Part shown: positions 45,701-51,769 of the stretch, one piece after another
How positions within the stretch are numbered: position 1 is the first letter of the stretch
How the letters are laid out: every line of letters starts with the position of its first letter
Notes under the pieces: generated by a model
Seen by the model: the letters and a program-made list of their open reading frames with translations, nothing else
Databases searched by the model: none
What the model was told of the DNA's origin: nothing
DNA from: Saccharina japonica
Lineage: Eukaryota > Sar > Phaeophyceae > Laminariales > Laminariaceae
DNA length: 64,000 nucleotides
Direction of reading: 5' to 3'
Assembly: GCA_008828725.1 (NCBI GenBank)
Contig: MEHQ01003762.1
Location: 1,066,331 to 1,130,330, forward strand
Made by a program: the position numbers and the translations under genes

Positions 45701-47514
45701 TTCGAGATGCGCCGCGCCAGCCGTCGCGGGGGCGAACATTGCGGGCACAGATCATGGAGAAAACGTTACAAGGCGAGTTCTGCGCGTACACACCGGCGGG
45801 GCCTACGAGTCAGGCGTGAGACTTCCTGTGCCTCGTAACGATCGCGTAGGGTCTGAACAGCAGGGCAGAGTGGTTGGCGAGGAACCAAGAGGAGGAGAAG
45901 TAGCCGGTCGAGCTGGGATCGATCGCGAGGGCGCTGCGGTGGACTACCAGGGTGCGAGGAACAACGGTACGTGCGCTGATGCAAGCTGCATTCTGCACAG
46001 CTCTTGTTTTGTTTTTTCTGATTCACATGCTTTGCCTGCTTAAGAATCGCACGAGGACTTTTTGAATTGGCGAAGCATTCGATAAACTGTCACCCTAGTA
46101 TTCTTTTGCCGCAAGGCACATGGTGATGTGGAAGGAGACCTCCTCCTAGAACACGTACTTCAAGTACGAGTATGAAGTGCCGAGACACAGACAGGTTGAA
46201 AATGGTATATACCCCCGGCATGGAAACGAACAGCCTTGCCGAACGAGTTTGTGCAGCTAAAATGGGCTTCGTTCGTTTGCAATATTCTGAGGGGATACTC
46301 ATGAGACATGCTACGGGGAGGGGGAGGGGATGGGGGGTACCTTTTTTGTTTTAGGCTAGTACGATACCAGGAGGGGCTCCATACCTCCCCAATAACCGGC
46401 CTTGAGATAGATTGCACCATACGCGCAATCCGCTGAGTAATCTCGTTGGCGGGACGTACCTGGTATCACAAATAATGGGTTGCAATACACATGAGCTTGA
46501 CAAGATACTCAGCAGTTCCTCTTTTTTTGAAGAGTGTTCTAATAGTCAGTCATAACCATTGTTTTGATCCAAAAGTACCCCTCTCGACTACCGGTCCTCC
46601 CGTAAGCAAGGGCCCAACAAGGAACTTAAACGGAGATTTCCCGATTTCCCGTGAAATAAGGGATTCGGGAGCGGGTTATATTGAAGTTAGTGTGGAAGCA
46701 CACAGCCTATATACTTCGTACAAAATATGAAATGGGCCAATTTAGGCTAGCCTGGGCCAGCATCCCGGTTTCTTATTGAGGGCTGGTACTATACCGTAAC
46801 TCATGGTACACAGGATCATTCCTACCAAACACATAGATGTTATCAATCGTGGCAAAACAAACTCGACATTTTCGCGAATTATGACACAAGTTTAGAAAAA
46901 TCCAAGAACAGTTGATGTTACGCATCGTGACAAAAAAAAACGATTGATGGTTTCGAAAACGTAGCATAGCGCCCATTCACAACTGTCATGGATTTTGACT
47001 TTTCGTGTCATCAATCGTGATTTTTTATCTCGAGCCGTTTTTTTTTATTTTTCAAGTCGTGTTTTTCTTGTCACGAATTGTTTTTTTGTTCCTGTACGAA
47101 TCGCGATTTCTTTTCACGAATCGTGTTTTGTTTGCCTTCACGAATCGTGATATTTTTATTGTTTTTGACAGGAGCGACCCTTAATAACATTTTTCTTGTC
47201 CGGTTTTGCGGCCGCACCCGGCGTCTGTAACCGTAACCGTAACCGTAAACGTAACCGTGACCGTCACAGTTGCACCCCCGAGGACGGTAAGCAGCGTGGC
47301 GCAGAATCTCCGAGAGAGGCGACCATGCAGTCTGCCTAGCTCGGGATTCTCTACGGCTGACACTGGAAATGCACCACCACAACAGAGGAAGTGGGCGGGG
47401 GTTGGTTCGCTCGTGCATCCGCGGAGTGAGGGGTGGTTGCCCCTCACCCATGGCCATACCCATACCGGGATGATCAACGACAACGAGGAGCCCCAAATGT
47501 TTGAAGACTGGTGA
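19358..47514 (+). CDS. Membrane-anchored CocE/NonD (peptidase S15-like) serine hydrolase, 20 exons
   Basis: Alpha/beta hydrolase of the X-Pro dipeptidyl-peptidase / cocaine-esterase-like family; the substrate cannot be told from sequence. The 20 exons placed here sum to 4317 nt (1438 aa plus stop) and every junction keeps phase. Layout: Ser-rich N-terminus with a hydrophobic segment at about 41-66 (signal-anchor, likely type II); TTRDGVK-LAVDVWIP and ARYYRS near 120-160; DVRGTGAS; nucleophile Ser near 243 in WGASYEGT; acid Asp near 578 in SGWLDAS; His near 605 in GPWNHGG; C-terminal beta-jelly-roll (FTSPPLKHDME, YVTEGCFRAEHR, KLMPTSFKFL, RLSIGGAD). Three Ala/Gly/Ser/Glu-rich insertions (about 400-565, 669-835, 873-1050) and a divergent C-terminal tail make it over twice the usual 550-650 aa. 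Gene span is 28 kb. The first and last exons rest on phase and position only; the rest on homology. Confidence 0.85.
19873..20703. mobile_element. Non-autonomous hAT-like element, 831 bp
   Basis: Ends TAGCGATGTACCAACTC and, inverted, GAGTTGATGTACATCCCTA (TIR near TAGGGATGTAC). Flanked by CTACAGAT and CTACAGAG, an 8-bp target duplication with one mismatch, the length typical of hAT. Interior holds a tandem duplication of about 120 bp (19985-20080, 20105-20205) with GATTAGTTGATTAT. In intron 1 of the hydrolase. Confidence 0.78.
20952..21077 (+). mobile_element. Broken hAT-like MITE, left part
   Basis: Starts TAGGACTGGGCACTGG and follows the left half of 22075-22337 up to GCCAGTAG. It is then interrupted by the long-TIR element at 21078. 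Confidence 0.6.
21078..21932. mobile_element. Element with about 95-bp terminal inverted repeats
   Basis: Arms share AAAAATAGGTATACCTGTTCC, AAAAAGGTACA and AACCAAGTAAAC in opposite orientation. Inserted into a hAT-like MITE. Interior has an 85-codon ORF (21479-21736, starting MDADGSPSAP) of no recognised family, perhaps captured. No target duplication resolved. Confidence 0.7.
22075..22337. mobile_element. hAT-like MITE, 263 bp
   Basis: Perfect 15-bp TIRs TAGGGCTGGGCACTG / CAGTGCCCAGCCCTA. Flanks CTGATTTTG and CTGATTTG look like an 8-bp target duplication with one inserted T. Confidence 0.78.
22340..23679. other. Rest of hydrolase intron 1
   Basis: Contains GATCTAGATC-type repeats (22370-22480; relatives at 28395-28620 and 30905-31150). 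No coding sequence recognised before exon 2. Confidence 0.4.
23680..23854 (+). CDS. Hydrolase exon 2: pre-catalytic region to TTRDGVK
   Basis: Reads NKDDKVFTNDWWGLHAGDDF through ITTRDGVK, the strand that opens the S15/CocE fold. The acceptor follows a T-run at 23679; an alternative AG at 23688 keeps the same frame. The donor is AAG-GTGGGA, phase 0. Confidence 0.8.
23880..24030 (-). repeat. Dispersed repeat R3, copy 1
   Basis: Reverse-complement match to 38236-38360: GGAGTCGTACGGCACG, GCATCATTAGCCTACCCGTA, CTGCTCCTACACGGTTG. It begins about 25 bp after exon 2. Confidence 0.7.
24337..24541 (-). mobile_element. MITE family M1, copy 1
   Basis: TIRs of type TACCGGCCCTCCCATAAGAA. The interior carries GGGGAAATAAGAA, GTGTGGAACACACCC and the end CCAGTATxxCCCGG. 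Inverted relative to the other copies. Confidence 0.65.
24560..24752 (+). pseudogene. Possible MULE/FAR1-like transposase remnant
   Basis: Two frames together read NVIATMVLDENASACYRFVL then QFVTMLP and SIVLIMHRLVPQLDSTI, which recalls the DDE region of Mutator-like transposases (L-x-D-E-x-x-x-x-Y-x-x-x-L-x-x-F). One frameshift, no complete catalytic triad. Very tentative. Confidence 0.25.
24765..24860 (+). mobile_element. MITE family M1, internally deleted copy
   Basis: CCCCACAAGAAACTCAGCCT start and AGAAGGGCGGTAC end, lacking the middle of the element. Confidence 0.5.
24905..25045. repeat. Minisatellite, 12-13 bp unit
   Basis: About ten copies of ATCTGAGTCTTGT / ATCTGAATCTTGT. Confidence 0.9.
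25870..25946 (+). CDS. Hydrolase exon 3: LAVDVWIP strand
   Basis: 77 nt reading LAVDVWIPSKAL to PVVFHQAR, between an AAATAG acceptor (phase 0) and a GTGGGT donor (phase 2). This is the family DVYLP strand and the segment leading to the YYRS tyrosine. Too short to show as an ORF; found from the expected continuation and phase. Confidence 0.88.
25985..26640. repeat. Three diverged tandem units of about 200 bp
   Basis: Units start near 25994, 26217 and 26409 (TGTGAAGA/GTGGAGAAG), each with a CCAACAC block, ATAGGAGTCGGAA and AGCGGTAA-GTGTGAGG. Long minus-strand ORFs run through them and over exon 3, but show no family and are treated as fortuitous. Confidence 0.6.
26958..27127 (+). mobile_element. 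MITE family M1, copy in hydrolase intron 3
   Basis: CCCCACAAGAATCTCACACT start, ATTCGGGAGAGGTTATACTG middle, CCCGGTTTCTTATGGGAGGG end. Confidence 0.75.
27343..27535 (+). CDS. Hydrolase exon 4: YYRS and DVRGTGAS
   Basis: YYRSATLRWPF, then SVDVRGTGASFG and PGPWSPEEQQ. The Tyr pair is at the usual oxyanion-hole position. The acceptor is CCCAAG and the donor GTGTCT, phase 0. Confidence 0.92.
27640..27765. repeat. Tetranucleotide (CAGA)n with GACC flanks
   Basis: About 20 perfect ACAG units (27677-27752) flanked by CCGACCGACC repeats. Confidence 0.95.
28395..28620. repeat. GATCTAGATC / CAGATCAT repeat cluster
   Basis: Repeated GATCTAAATAATCTAG and AGATCATACAGATCATA. A second cluster lies at 30905-31150 with TGATCTAGATCGTTCAGGG. 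Palindromic core suggests remnants of an inverted-repeat element. Confidence 0.55.
29167..29292 (+). CDS. Hydrolase exon 5: nucleophile elbow GASYEG
   Basis: VLDWIDRQSWSNGKVALWG then ASYEGTSAFF, the G-x-S-Y-x-G elbow with the catalytic Ser. 42 codons, phase 0 at both ends; the acceptor is GAGCAG and the donor GTAGGC. Confidence 0.95.
29305..29565. repeat. Tandem repeat, about 80-90 bp, three copies
   Basis: Copies share ACCCGATGATGG, TTGTGCAGTT, CGCCGATA and GTTGGGAGCTGCGGCTGTCG. The array begins directly after exon 5. At 29700-29860 a second array uses ATGCTGATTGCATTGGTGG. Confidence 0.75.
30750..30845 (+). CDS. Hydrolase exon 6: FWDVFDDVSHPGG
   Basis: 32 codons, phase 0: PMFFFWDVFDDVSHPGGVPM to FSHNWQ, matching the conserved D-V-(F/Y)-x-D-x-x-x-P-G-G segment after the nucleophile in eukaryotic and bacterial relatives. 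The donor is GTGAGT. Confidence 0.9.
31410..31522. mobile_element. MITE family M3, copy 2
   Basis: 113 bp, ends TACGGAGGACCATAGTAAA and TTTACTATGCTCCCCCGCA. Confidence 0.75.
31528..31684 (+). mobile_element. MITE-like family M4, copy 1
   Basis: Ends ATGTCGGGACACA and TGTCTCCTGACAT (short TIR). Interior has repeated TGTCAAGG. Inverted copy at 44301-44452. Confidence 0.65.
32533..32669 (+). CDS. Hydrolase exon 7: helical cap segment
   Basis: GFNDSLDSGWV to ARIFLEGVTPVTPEDSWGYQ and AIIGH. It corresponds to the G-V-x-P-V-D region of the cap. The acceptor is GTTCAG; the donor GTGAGA cuts the Lys codon in phase 2. Confidence 0.82.
32769..32874. mobile_element. MITE family M3, copy 3
   Basis: 106 bp, ends TACGGGCGACCATGGTAAATA and CCTATTTACTATGCCCCCC. 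Follows a G-run. Confidence 0.65.
33180..33335 (+). repeat. R1-related repeat between two poly-G runs
   Basis: Runs of 11 G (33181) and 18 G (33314) bracket a sequence with ATGTTGCTTGCCTT, CGCATCCCTTTCGAGACGGAGC. The same ATGTTGCTTGCCTT occurs near 32712 beside another G-run. Confidence 0.5.
33997..34174 (+). CDS. Hydrolase exon 8: cap segment, DNWSILKDD
   Basis: Completes Lys, giving HKDNWSILKDDHIRFMDDTS, then a Ser/Pro/Ala tail ending SAAK at a GTGTGC donor. The HKDNW junction across exons 7 and 8 matches the family and supports both splice sites. Confidence 0.85.
34555..34735 (+). repeat. Dispersed repeat R2, copy 2
   Basis: See 9630-9835. Here TGTATCTGACTGCCGCG, a T-run, and ATTGCTTCGCTATCCAACTA. 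Confidence 0.55.
35270..35612. repeat. Minisatellite, 10-bp unit
   Basis: About 30 copies of GTGACTATAA / GTGACTATTA / GTGACTAGTA, in the intron before hydrolase exon 9. Confidence 0.93.
35918..36507 (+). CDS. Hydrolase exon 9: low-complexity insertion plus catalytic Asp
   Basis: 196 codons. The first about 165 residues are Gly/Ala/Glu/Ser-rich with an internal degenerate repeat (GDDGVSLPAAAVAA / GEDGGSLAGVAAAA). They are followed by LPFYLHVSGWLDASAHAAV, which carries the acid residue. The acceptor is CCCTAG; the donor follows TGC-AG. Overlapping minus-strand ORFs of similar length are composition shadows. Confidence 0.88.
37093..37173 (+). CDS. Hydrolase exon 10: catalytic His GPWNHGG
   Basis: GAELLVGPWNHGGHQHVRP, the family G-P-W-x-H segment holding the catalytic His. 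The acceptor is ATCGCAG. The donor is GTGAGT at 37174, or GTCTAA six bases earlier in the same phase. Not visible as an ORF in this frame because it is short. Confidence 0.9.
   Translation, partial: RSRAPGGAMESRRAPTCQTSSHHHQV
38236..38360 (+). repeat. Dispersed repeat R3, copy 2
   Basis: Inverted relative of 23880-24030. The plus frame reads GVVRHGRIISLPVL then AHAAPTRL, the same peptide as the other copy in its own sense. Confidence 0.7.
38439..38580 (+). CDS. Hydrolase exon 11: FFVRCL helix and Ser/Asp-rich tail
   Basis: FDFRTEVSGFFVRCLSSAPE matches the helix that follows the catalytic His (R-F-F-D-x-H-L in relatives). A hydrophilic tail ends DGGDSSK at the GTACGC donor. The acceptor is ACCTCAG, entry phase 1 nt. 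Confidence 0.8.
39190..39717 (+). CDS. Hydrolase exon 12: second low-complexity insertion, VRFFTHQ
   Basis: 176 codons, mostly Ser/Pro/Ala/Asp-rich, ending ALWKKARPRVRFFTHQ, the strand that opens the C-terminal jelly-roll domain. Phase 0 at both ends; the acceptor is GGCCAG and the donor GTGAGA. Confidence 0.83.
40165..40803 (+). CDS. Hydrolase exon 13: EQWHEANTFP and third insertion
   Basis: AEQWHEANTFPSVPPNKDD then VALFLGKRL, the family W-x-x-x-x-x-(F/W)-P-P and F-Y-L-G segment. It is followed by about 180 residues of Ala/Gly/Glu-rich sequence with an 8-Ala run and an acidic patch, and a basic end (MRKRLSSRLANWPPFRKPK). Phase 0; the donor is GTGAGG. Confidence 0.85.
41498..41632 (+). CDS. 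Hydrolase exon 14: jelly-roll, VVDLENDRDGEGVSRW
   Basis: 45 codons: ELVVDLENDRDGEGVSRWAA to LSLISYQ, matching the V-D-x-x-x-x-x-x-G-x-x-S-R-W segment of the C-terminal domain. The acceptor follows a pyrimidine-rich run (CCCCGAAG); the donor is GTTAGA. Confidence 0.78.
41770..42045. repeat. Minisatellite, 12-bp unit
   Basis: About 20 copies of GGGGTTGCAATTA in the intron after hydrolase exon 14. Confidence 0.93.
42832..42894 (+). CDS. Hydrolase exon 15: LRFTSPPLKHDME
   Basis: 21 codons, phase 0: MDGLRSNHLRFTSPPLKHDM, the conserved (Y/F)-T-S-x-P-L-x-x-D-x-E motif of the S15 C-terminal domain. The acceptor is TTGGCAG and the donor GTACGA. Confidence 0.92.
43560..43654 (+). CDS. Hydrolase exon 16: VTGYPIVTLWVSAADD
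   Basis: VTGYPIVTLWVSAADDLG then NLDVFVYLQAVKP, continuing exon 15 as in the family (E-V-T-G, D-x-D-V-F-V-Y-L). The donor is GTAAGC in phase 2. Confidence 0.93.
43690..43854 (+). mobile_element. MITE family M1, copy in hydrolase intron 16
   Basis: CCCCACAAGGAATTC start, GGCGAAATAAGAACTTCTGG, TAGCCTGGGCCAGTA, CCCGGTTTCTTGTTAAGAG end. Confidence 0.72.
44301..44452 (-). mobile_element. MITE-like family M4, copy 2
   Basis: Reverse complement of 31528-31684. Ends immediately before hydrolase exon 17, so the element supplies sequence up to within 10 bp of the acceptor CTGCTCAG. Confidence 0.65.
44461..44574 (+). CDS. Hydrolase exon 17: YVTEGCFRAEHR
   Basis: LSIYVTEGCFRAEHRKEAER to GVPIH, the family V-T-E-G-x-(L/F)-R-A-x-H-R strand. 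The acceptor is GCTCAG (entry 1 nt) and the donor GTGGGT (exit 2 nt). Confidence 0.9.
45127..45223 (+). CDS. Hydrolase exon 18: PLEKGRPVELKFKLMPTSF
   Basis: YRRVDAQPLEKGRPVELKFK to PTSFKFLKGQ, the penultimate strands of the jelly-roll. The split Ser codon across exons 17/18 gives PIHSYRR, as expected. The donor is GTATGC. Confidence 0.92.
45570..45966 (+). CDS. Hydrolase exon 19: RLSIGGADARHF and divergent tail
   Basis: RMRLSIGGADARHFHP follows KGQ as in the family. HTGGAYESGVRLPVP marks the usual domain end. About 40 hydrophilic residues follow. The donor is G-GTACGT. Without splicing the frame would stop at 46043. Confidence 0.85.
46585..46790 (+). mobile_element. MITE family M1, copy in hydrolase intron 19
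   Basis: Start TACCGG near 46585, then CCCAACAAGGAACTT, GGGATTCGGGAGCGGGTTAT, TAGCCTGGGCCAGCATCCCG, end TTCTTATTGAGGGCTGGTA. Confidence 0.75.
46830..47165. repeat. Repeats of CACGAATCGTG
   Basis: A palindromic 11-mer and variants (ATCAATCGTGA, ACGAATTGTTTTTTTG, CACGAATCGTGTTTTG) recur about every 30-60 bp. Part of hydrolase intron 19. 47225-47265 is a (GTAACC)n run next to the exon 20 acceptor. Confidence 0.55.
47270..47514 (+). CDS. Hydrolase exon 20: putative terminal exon
   Basis: Begins after GTCACAG with the 2 nt needed to complete the exon-19 codon (Val) and stays open for 80 codons to TGA, ending EEPQMFEDW. It has no family homology; support is phase, a long open frame and position. 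The alternative is termination inside the previous intron. Confidence 0.45.
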
Positions 47515-47639
47515 CAGAGGGCTATTGTAGCATGCTTCAGTAGTCTATATGCTTCGAGAGAGTTTGTATCGATTTTGTGGCAATACTGTACGTGGGCCAA
47601 CCGATGGATGCGCGAAGAAAACGTTAGAATGACTGGGTC

Positions 47640-48010
47640 CTAGACAACCCCGAGGGCACGAGGAGCTGGAATGAGTGGGTTATCGTGAGTCCCAAGGGCA
47701 ACGACTGGGTCCGCGTGAGTCCCAAGGGTGTACGAGGAGCCGAAGTGCCTGAGTAGTCCTCGTGAGTAGGAGTAGTCCCATGAATCTTTCGAGAGGCTGG
47801 AATGACAGGGACTGATATGACTATATCACTGGTACTCTGAAGCATTGCCGGTCTGTGAAGCACCCGTTCAAACAACGCGGAGACAGCACGGGTGATGTAT
47901 GTATGTATGTATGTATGTATGTATGTATGCGTGTAGATTTTCGATAGGTCGTACTCGTATGCGTGTAGAGTGTCGGTACGTACTGTAGTGTGTACTCGTA
48001 TGCGTGTAGA
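47640..48010. repeat. Minisatellites: AGTCCCAAGGG units and (ATGT)n
   Basis: 47640-47770 has degenerate units with GACTGGGTCC and CGTGAGTCCCAAGGGCAACG. 47896-47930 is (ATGT)n. 47940-48012 repeats ACTCGTATGCGTGTAGAGT. Confidence 0.7.
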
Positions 48011-48035
48011 GTACACACTACCGATCCTCGTCATC

Positions 48036-48211
48036 ACCAGAATCACGAGAATAAGAAAGAGCCCAACAAGAAACTCGGCCTTATGTTTGCGGGGAAATAA
48101 TAATTTCGGGAGCTGTTATGCTGAAGTTAGTGTGTCATTACACCCTGTCTCAAATAAGCAATCGACCAATCGCCTGGGCCAGTATCCCGGCTTCCTATTT
48201 CTTATGTCGGT
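48036..48211 (+). mobile_element. MITE family M1, copy downstream of the hydrolase
   Basis: GCCCAACAAGAAACTCGGCC start, GGGGAAATAATAATTTCGGG, CGCCTGGGCCAGTATCCCGG, end CTTATGTCGGTAC. Confidence 0.75.
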
Positions 48212-48464
48212 ACTCTTTTTTTTTTTTTTTTTTTGTCCATCCCATTTATTATCTTCGCCCTTCCTTTCTCTCTCCTTCCTAGTCGTAACTCAGATCCGGG
48301 GTCACAAAGTAGGCTCTTCTCCCTCCTCCCCCACTACGATTCTTGCCTTTCTTTTTTATCGCGAAAATATTTCAGTCCTTTCTTCCCTCGTCAACTTTCG
48401 TCGAATTGTGCTCACCCACGCTATAATATGCGCTCTCGACAGTTGGTGTCATTAGAGAATAAAA

Positions 48465-48545
48465 ATCTCCATACGAGGAGAATCGAACCCCCGACCTCCA
48501 ACGCTAACAGGCTTCGTGGCTATCAGTTAGACCACCGGGGCGACC
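48465..48545 (-). ncRNA. tRNA-like sequence (tRNA pseudogene or SINE head)
   Basis: On the minus strand GGTGGTCTAACTGATAG resembles an A box / D arm, and GGGGGTTCGATTCTCCT an intact B box / T arm. The anticodon stem is poor, and the acceptor stem does not pair well. This is more like a tRNA-derived remnant than a working tRNA. No second copy seen in the window. Confidence 0.4.
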
Positions 48546-48739
48546 GGGTACACTGTACTGCATTAATTGCTACGAAGTCTGGAATACCGGCTGGAGTGAT
48601 GGGTATTCCCCAGGTTTACCCGGAAACTCCAAACCTGTCTGTCTGACCCCTGGTCCACTGGCGTACTACTCGCACTGCTGTAGGTATAAGTACTTGACAA
48701 TTGTAATATAATAGTATTCTGTGCAAGTGACGTCGCGAT

Positions 48740-48895
48740 CAACAGAGTGAGCGGCGGGCGATCGAGCGGGCTACACGGCGGACGATCAACGAATGCGGCG
48801 CAAGGCCGCCACGAGCGAACGATGGACGGTCGAGCGCGCAAGCGAACGGACGATGGGCGGTCGAGCGAACAAACGATCGACGGTCGAGCGAAAAG
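48740..48895. repeat. Degenerate GACGGTCGAGCG repeats
   Basis: Four to five copies of GGACGGTCGAGCGAACAAAC-like units. Confidence 0.6.
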
Positions 48896-49009
48896 CCGCC
48901 GTTTACTGCTGCTGCTCATACACACAGAGAGCCATACCTGGCTACATGACGTGTACCTAACTGTGTGTGTATATGAAGCCATAATTTTCCAAAATGTCCA
49001 TTTTGTTTT

Positions 49010-49640
49010 TCGCGCAATTTTCCGTATTTCCATGTTATCATTTTTTCCCTCATTAATTTCCTAATATTTTTTTCGCGCAATTTCAGGACTTCCATATTTT
49101 CCAAAAATAATTTCCAAATACTGGAATGCGAAGCCTTCCAAACATTTTCCAAATTTCCAAATAAATCCTGTTTTTTCTTGATTTTCCTGTTTTTTTTTTG
49201 GAAACAAATTTTGGAAATTTTGGAAAAAAATTGCTCGATAAGAACGGCCCTTATTGGAACGCGAAGCCTTCCAAACATTTTGCCCTCCGAAGAATTTCCA
49301 ATATTTCCAATATGTTCCAAGATTTCCAAGGATTTCCTTTTTTTTTGGAAGATATTTTTGGAAATTATGAAAAAAGCTGCTCGATAAGAGACGGCCCATT
49401 CTTATCGGAGCCATAAATTTCCAAATTTCCTAATTTTCAACAATATTTGTTTTCGCGAATTTTCTAGATTTCCATTTTTTCCATTTTGTTTTTCTCCATT
49501 TATTGGAACTTGAAGCCTTCCTAAGATTTTGCCCTCTGAAGAATTTCCAAACTTTGCCATAATTTTCCTAGATTTATTTCCTATTTTGTCTTGGAAAAAA
49601 ATATTGGAAATTTGGAAAAAAGTGCTCGATACATGCCAAT
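49010..49640. repeat. Cluster of TTTCC/GGAAA foldback repeats
   Basis: Three units: GGAACGCGAAGCCTTCCAAA then a T/C-rich arm and a GGAAATTTTGGAAAAA arm ending in TGCTCGATAAGAACGGCCC. Arms are complementary, so the cluster can form several hairpins. Confidence 0.65.
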
Positions 49641-50584
49641 GGCCCTTAGCAGCGTATTCCATGCTGTAACTTCTGAGTGTCGGACACTGCTGTTCGCGAT
49701 TTCTCCGACAACTGCAGTGGCGTACAGGCCATGCACAGAAACAGGTGGGAAGGCAAGGTGTCAATGGCACCAGGCGCGGTCAGCGGTTGGTTTCCCTGAT
49801 GGATTATCGTTGCAAGGGTATAAGCAGGTAGGTAGGTGTGGAAGATTACCTACTGAACAAGGGCGGGTGAAAAAAAGGACCCGAGACCCCCCCCCCCCCC
49901 CCCCCCAACACACCCTTTTTTCATTTATTTTTCGCTCAAACTAAACATCCTATTTGTCAGCCTTTGGGCGTCAGCTGCTCAGCAAGACGTTGTCGAAACA
50001 ATGCGCACGAGCCCTACGTGTGTTGTTTGTGTGTTTCATGAATAATTTGGATGGTGAGCAGTGTTGAAAGTGGTGTTTGGTTTAATTTATCTGCAATAAT
50101 AGTCGGAGGGAGGGCGAACAAACGAAGTGCTGAAAAATCGGATGAGTTGGATGAGTCAAGACTTGGAACACTTTGTCCGTTGCAAGCCCGCGAGGTGCAT
50201 AATGAACTCGGCGCAAATTTGCGCGTGCCAACTTGAGCGAATACTGTACGAGTTCCATTTAAGGATCTCGGTGCTTGACAAAAGAACGACGCCACGTCAT
50301 TTCTGATCCAACTGTTCTTAGCGTTCTCGGCCTTCCGGAATCCCACCGTCTACTATTGAATGTGAGAGCAAACCCATAAGAATGACTACTACGCAGATCA
50401 TCCGGCTACCCTCCCTCAACCACACTCGTGCGGCCGTTGCAATGGGCACTGCGGTCAGAGACGGAACATGGGTTTGTGGTTTGTCGGCAACTGCCCCCCT
50501 CCCCCGCCTCGGCTTGCCCCAACTTATATTCGTTTCCTTCCGACGTCCGCTTCTTTGTCAGGTCCGACCTCTGCTACTTTTAGG

Positions 50585-50945
50585 CGCAGTGGCTACAAGT
50601 GCCCACTCTAAAATCCAAGTAACTTGTGGTTGAGTCAAGGGTTGAGTCATTGGCTATATAGGATTTAGTATAGGAACTGGAAAAGTCATTGGTTATATAG
50701 GATTTAGTATAGGAACTGGAAAATTCATTGGTTATATAGGATTTAGTATAGGAACTGACAAATACCCGCAGTGGCTGACAAGTGTCCCATTCTAAAACCA
50801 AATAGCTTGTGCTTGAGTCAAGGGTTGAGTCATTGGTTATATATGATTTAGTAAGGAACTGGAAAAGTCATTGGTTATATAGGATGGAAATTTTGGTATA
50901 AGATTTATATGGAACTGGAAAAGTCATTGGTTATATAAAATTAAT
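50585..50945. repeat. Minisatellite, about 45-bp unit
   Basis: Six units of GTCATTGGTTATATAGG and ATTTAGTATAGGAACTGG, with two copies of a longer block (GCAGTGGCT, CAAGTG, CTTGAGTCAAGGGTTGAGTC). Confidence 0.88.
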
Positions 50946-51384
50946 ATGAAATCCAAGTGAGCGAACCGCAACGTGAAGGTGCCGAAAACAAAACGAAATC
51001 CAAAAGACCGAAGCTGAAAGGAAAGTACAAATGAAGAAAAAACAATGCACACTGCGATGGAAAAAGGAAGAAAAAAACAAGGTCCCGAACTTGGACTTGA
51101 ACAGGCTACGTAGCGTGGAGCCAGTGGTCGGGCCGATAGGAAAACAACAGATTCCGACCGAAAGGAAGCACGAACAAAAATCCGATCGGAGCCATCACGA
51201 CCTTCCGACCAGCCTACTTTCCCCGGTTTCCACCTTCCGCCGAAACCACCGCCACTGCCTTCCCCGGACACCGCTCAAGACACCACCCCACCGTTTTTCA
51301 CCGCCGACCCCGGCGACGCCGACCATTTAGGAATAGCAGCCGCTTCCCATCACAGTACTGTACTCGTACGAGTTCTTATGCACG

Positions 51385-51545
51385 TGACAGGTGTTAAGAA
51401 TCTGATAATTAAGGATTATTTGCGACTGAGATTTTGGGGGGAAAATAAGAATGCGACCTCTTTCTACTGAAAATAGTGAGGAACACACCCAGTCTTTATT
51501 TACATGAGAAAATTCCAGTCTTGACCAAAAATAAGAGAGTCGCAT
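51385..51545 (+). mobile_element. MITE-like family M2, copy 1
   Basis: Shares AATCTGATA, GACTGAGATT, GGGGAAAATAAGAATGCG, CCTCTTTCTACTGAAAATAG, ACACACCCAGTCTT with 61318-61470. Confidence 0.65.
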
Positions 51546-51769
51546 ACGACTGCTGTTGTTGTACTGTAGTACAATTGCAACCGGAAACCCAATACGCCGG
51601 GCCACCACACCAAAACAATACTCTCACTTAGGACGAAGGCATTAATTAGCGATGGTGCTCAGCAGTCATATACCTCTGGCTTGGAACCCGGTTCTTCTTG
51701 AATCGGTGGAGGCTCTTCTGCTATATAATAAAAATGTATTCACACCTACCTGTGACCATGTATGTGCAC

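Noticed and set aside
48747..49064. Plus-strand ORF over GACGGTCGAGCG repeats
   Set aside because: Driven by short tandem repeats; no conserved domain.
51031..51330. Pro/Arg-rich plus ORF and Gly-rich minus ORF as a possible first exon
   Set aside because: Compositional bias only, no motif and no downstream exon could be linked.
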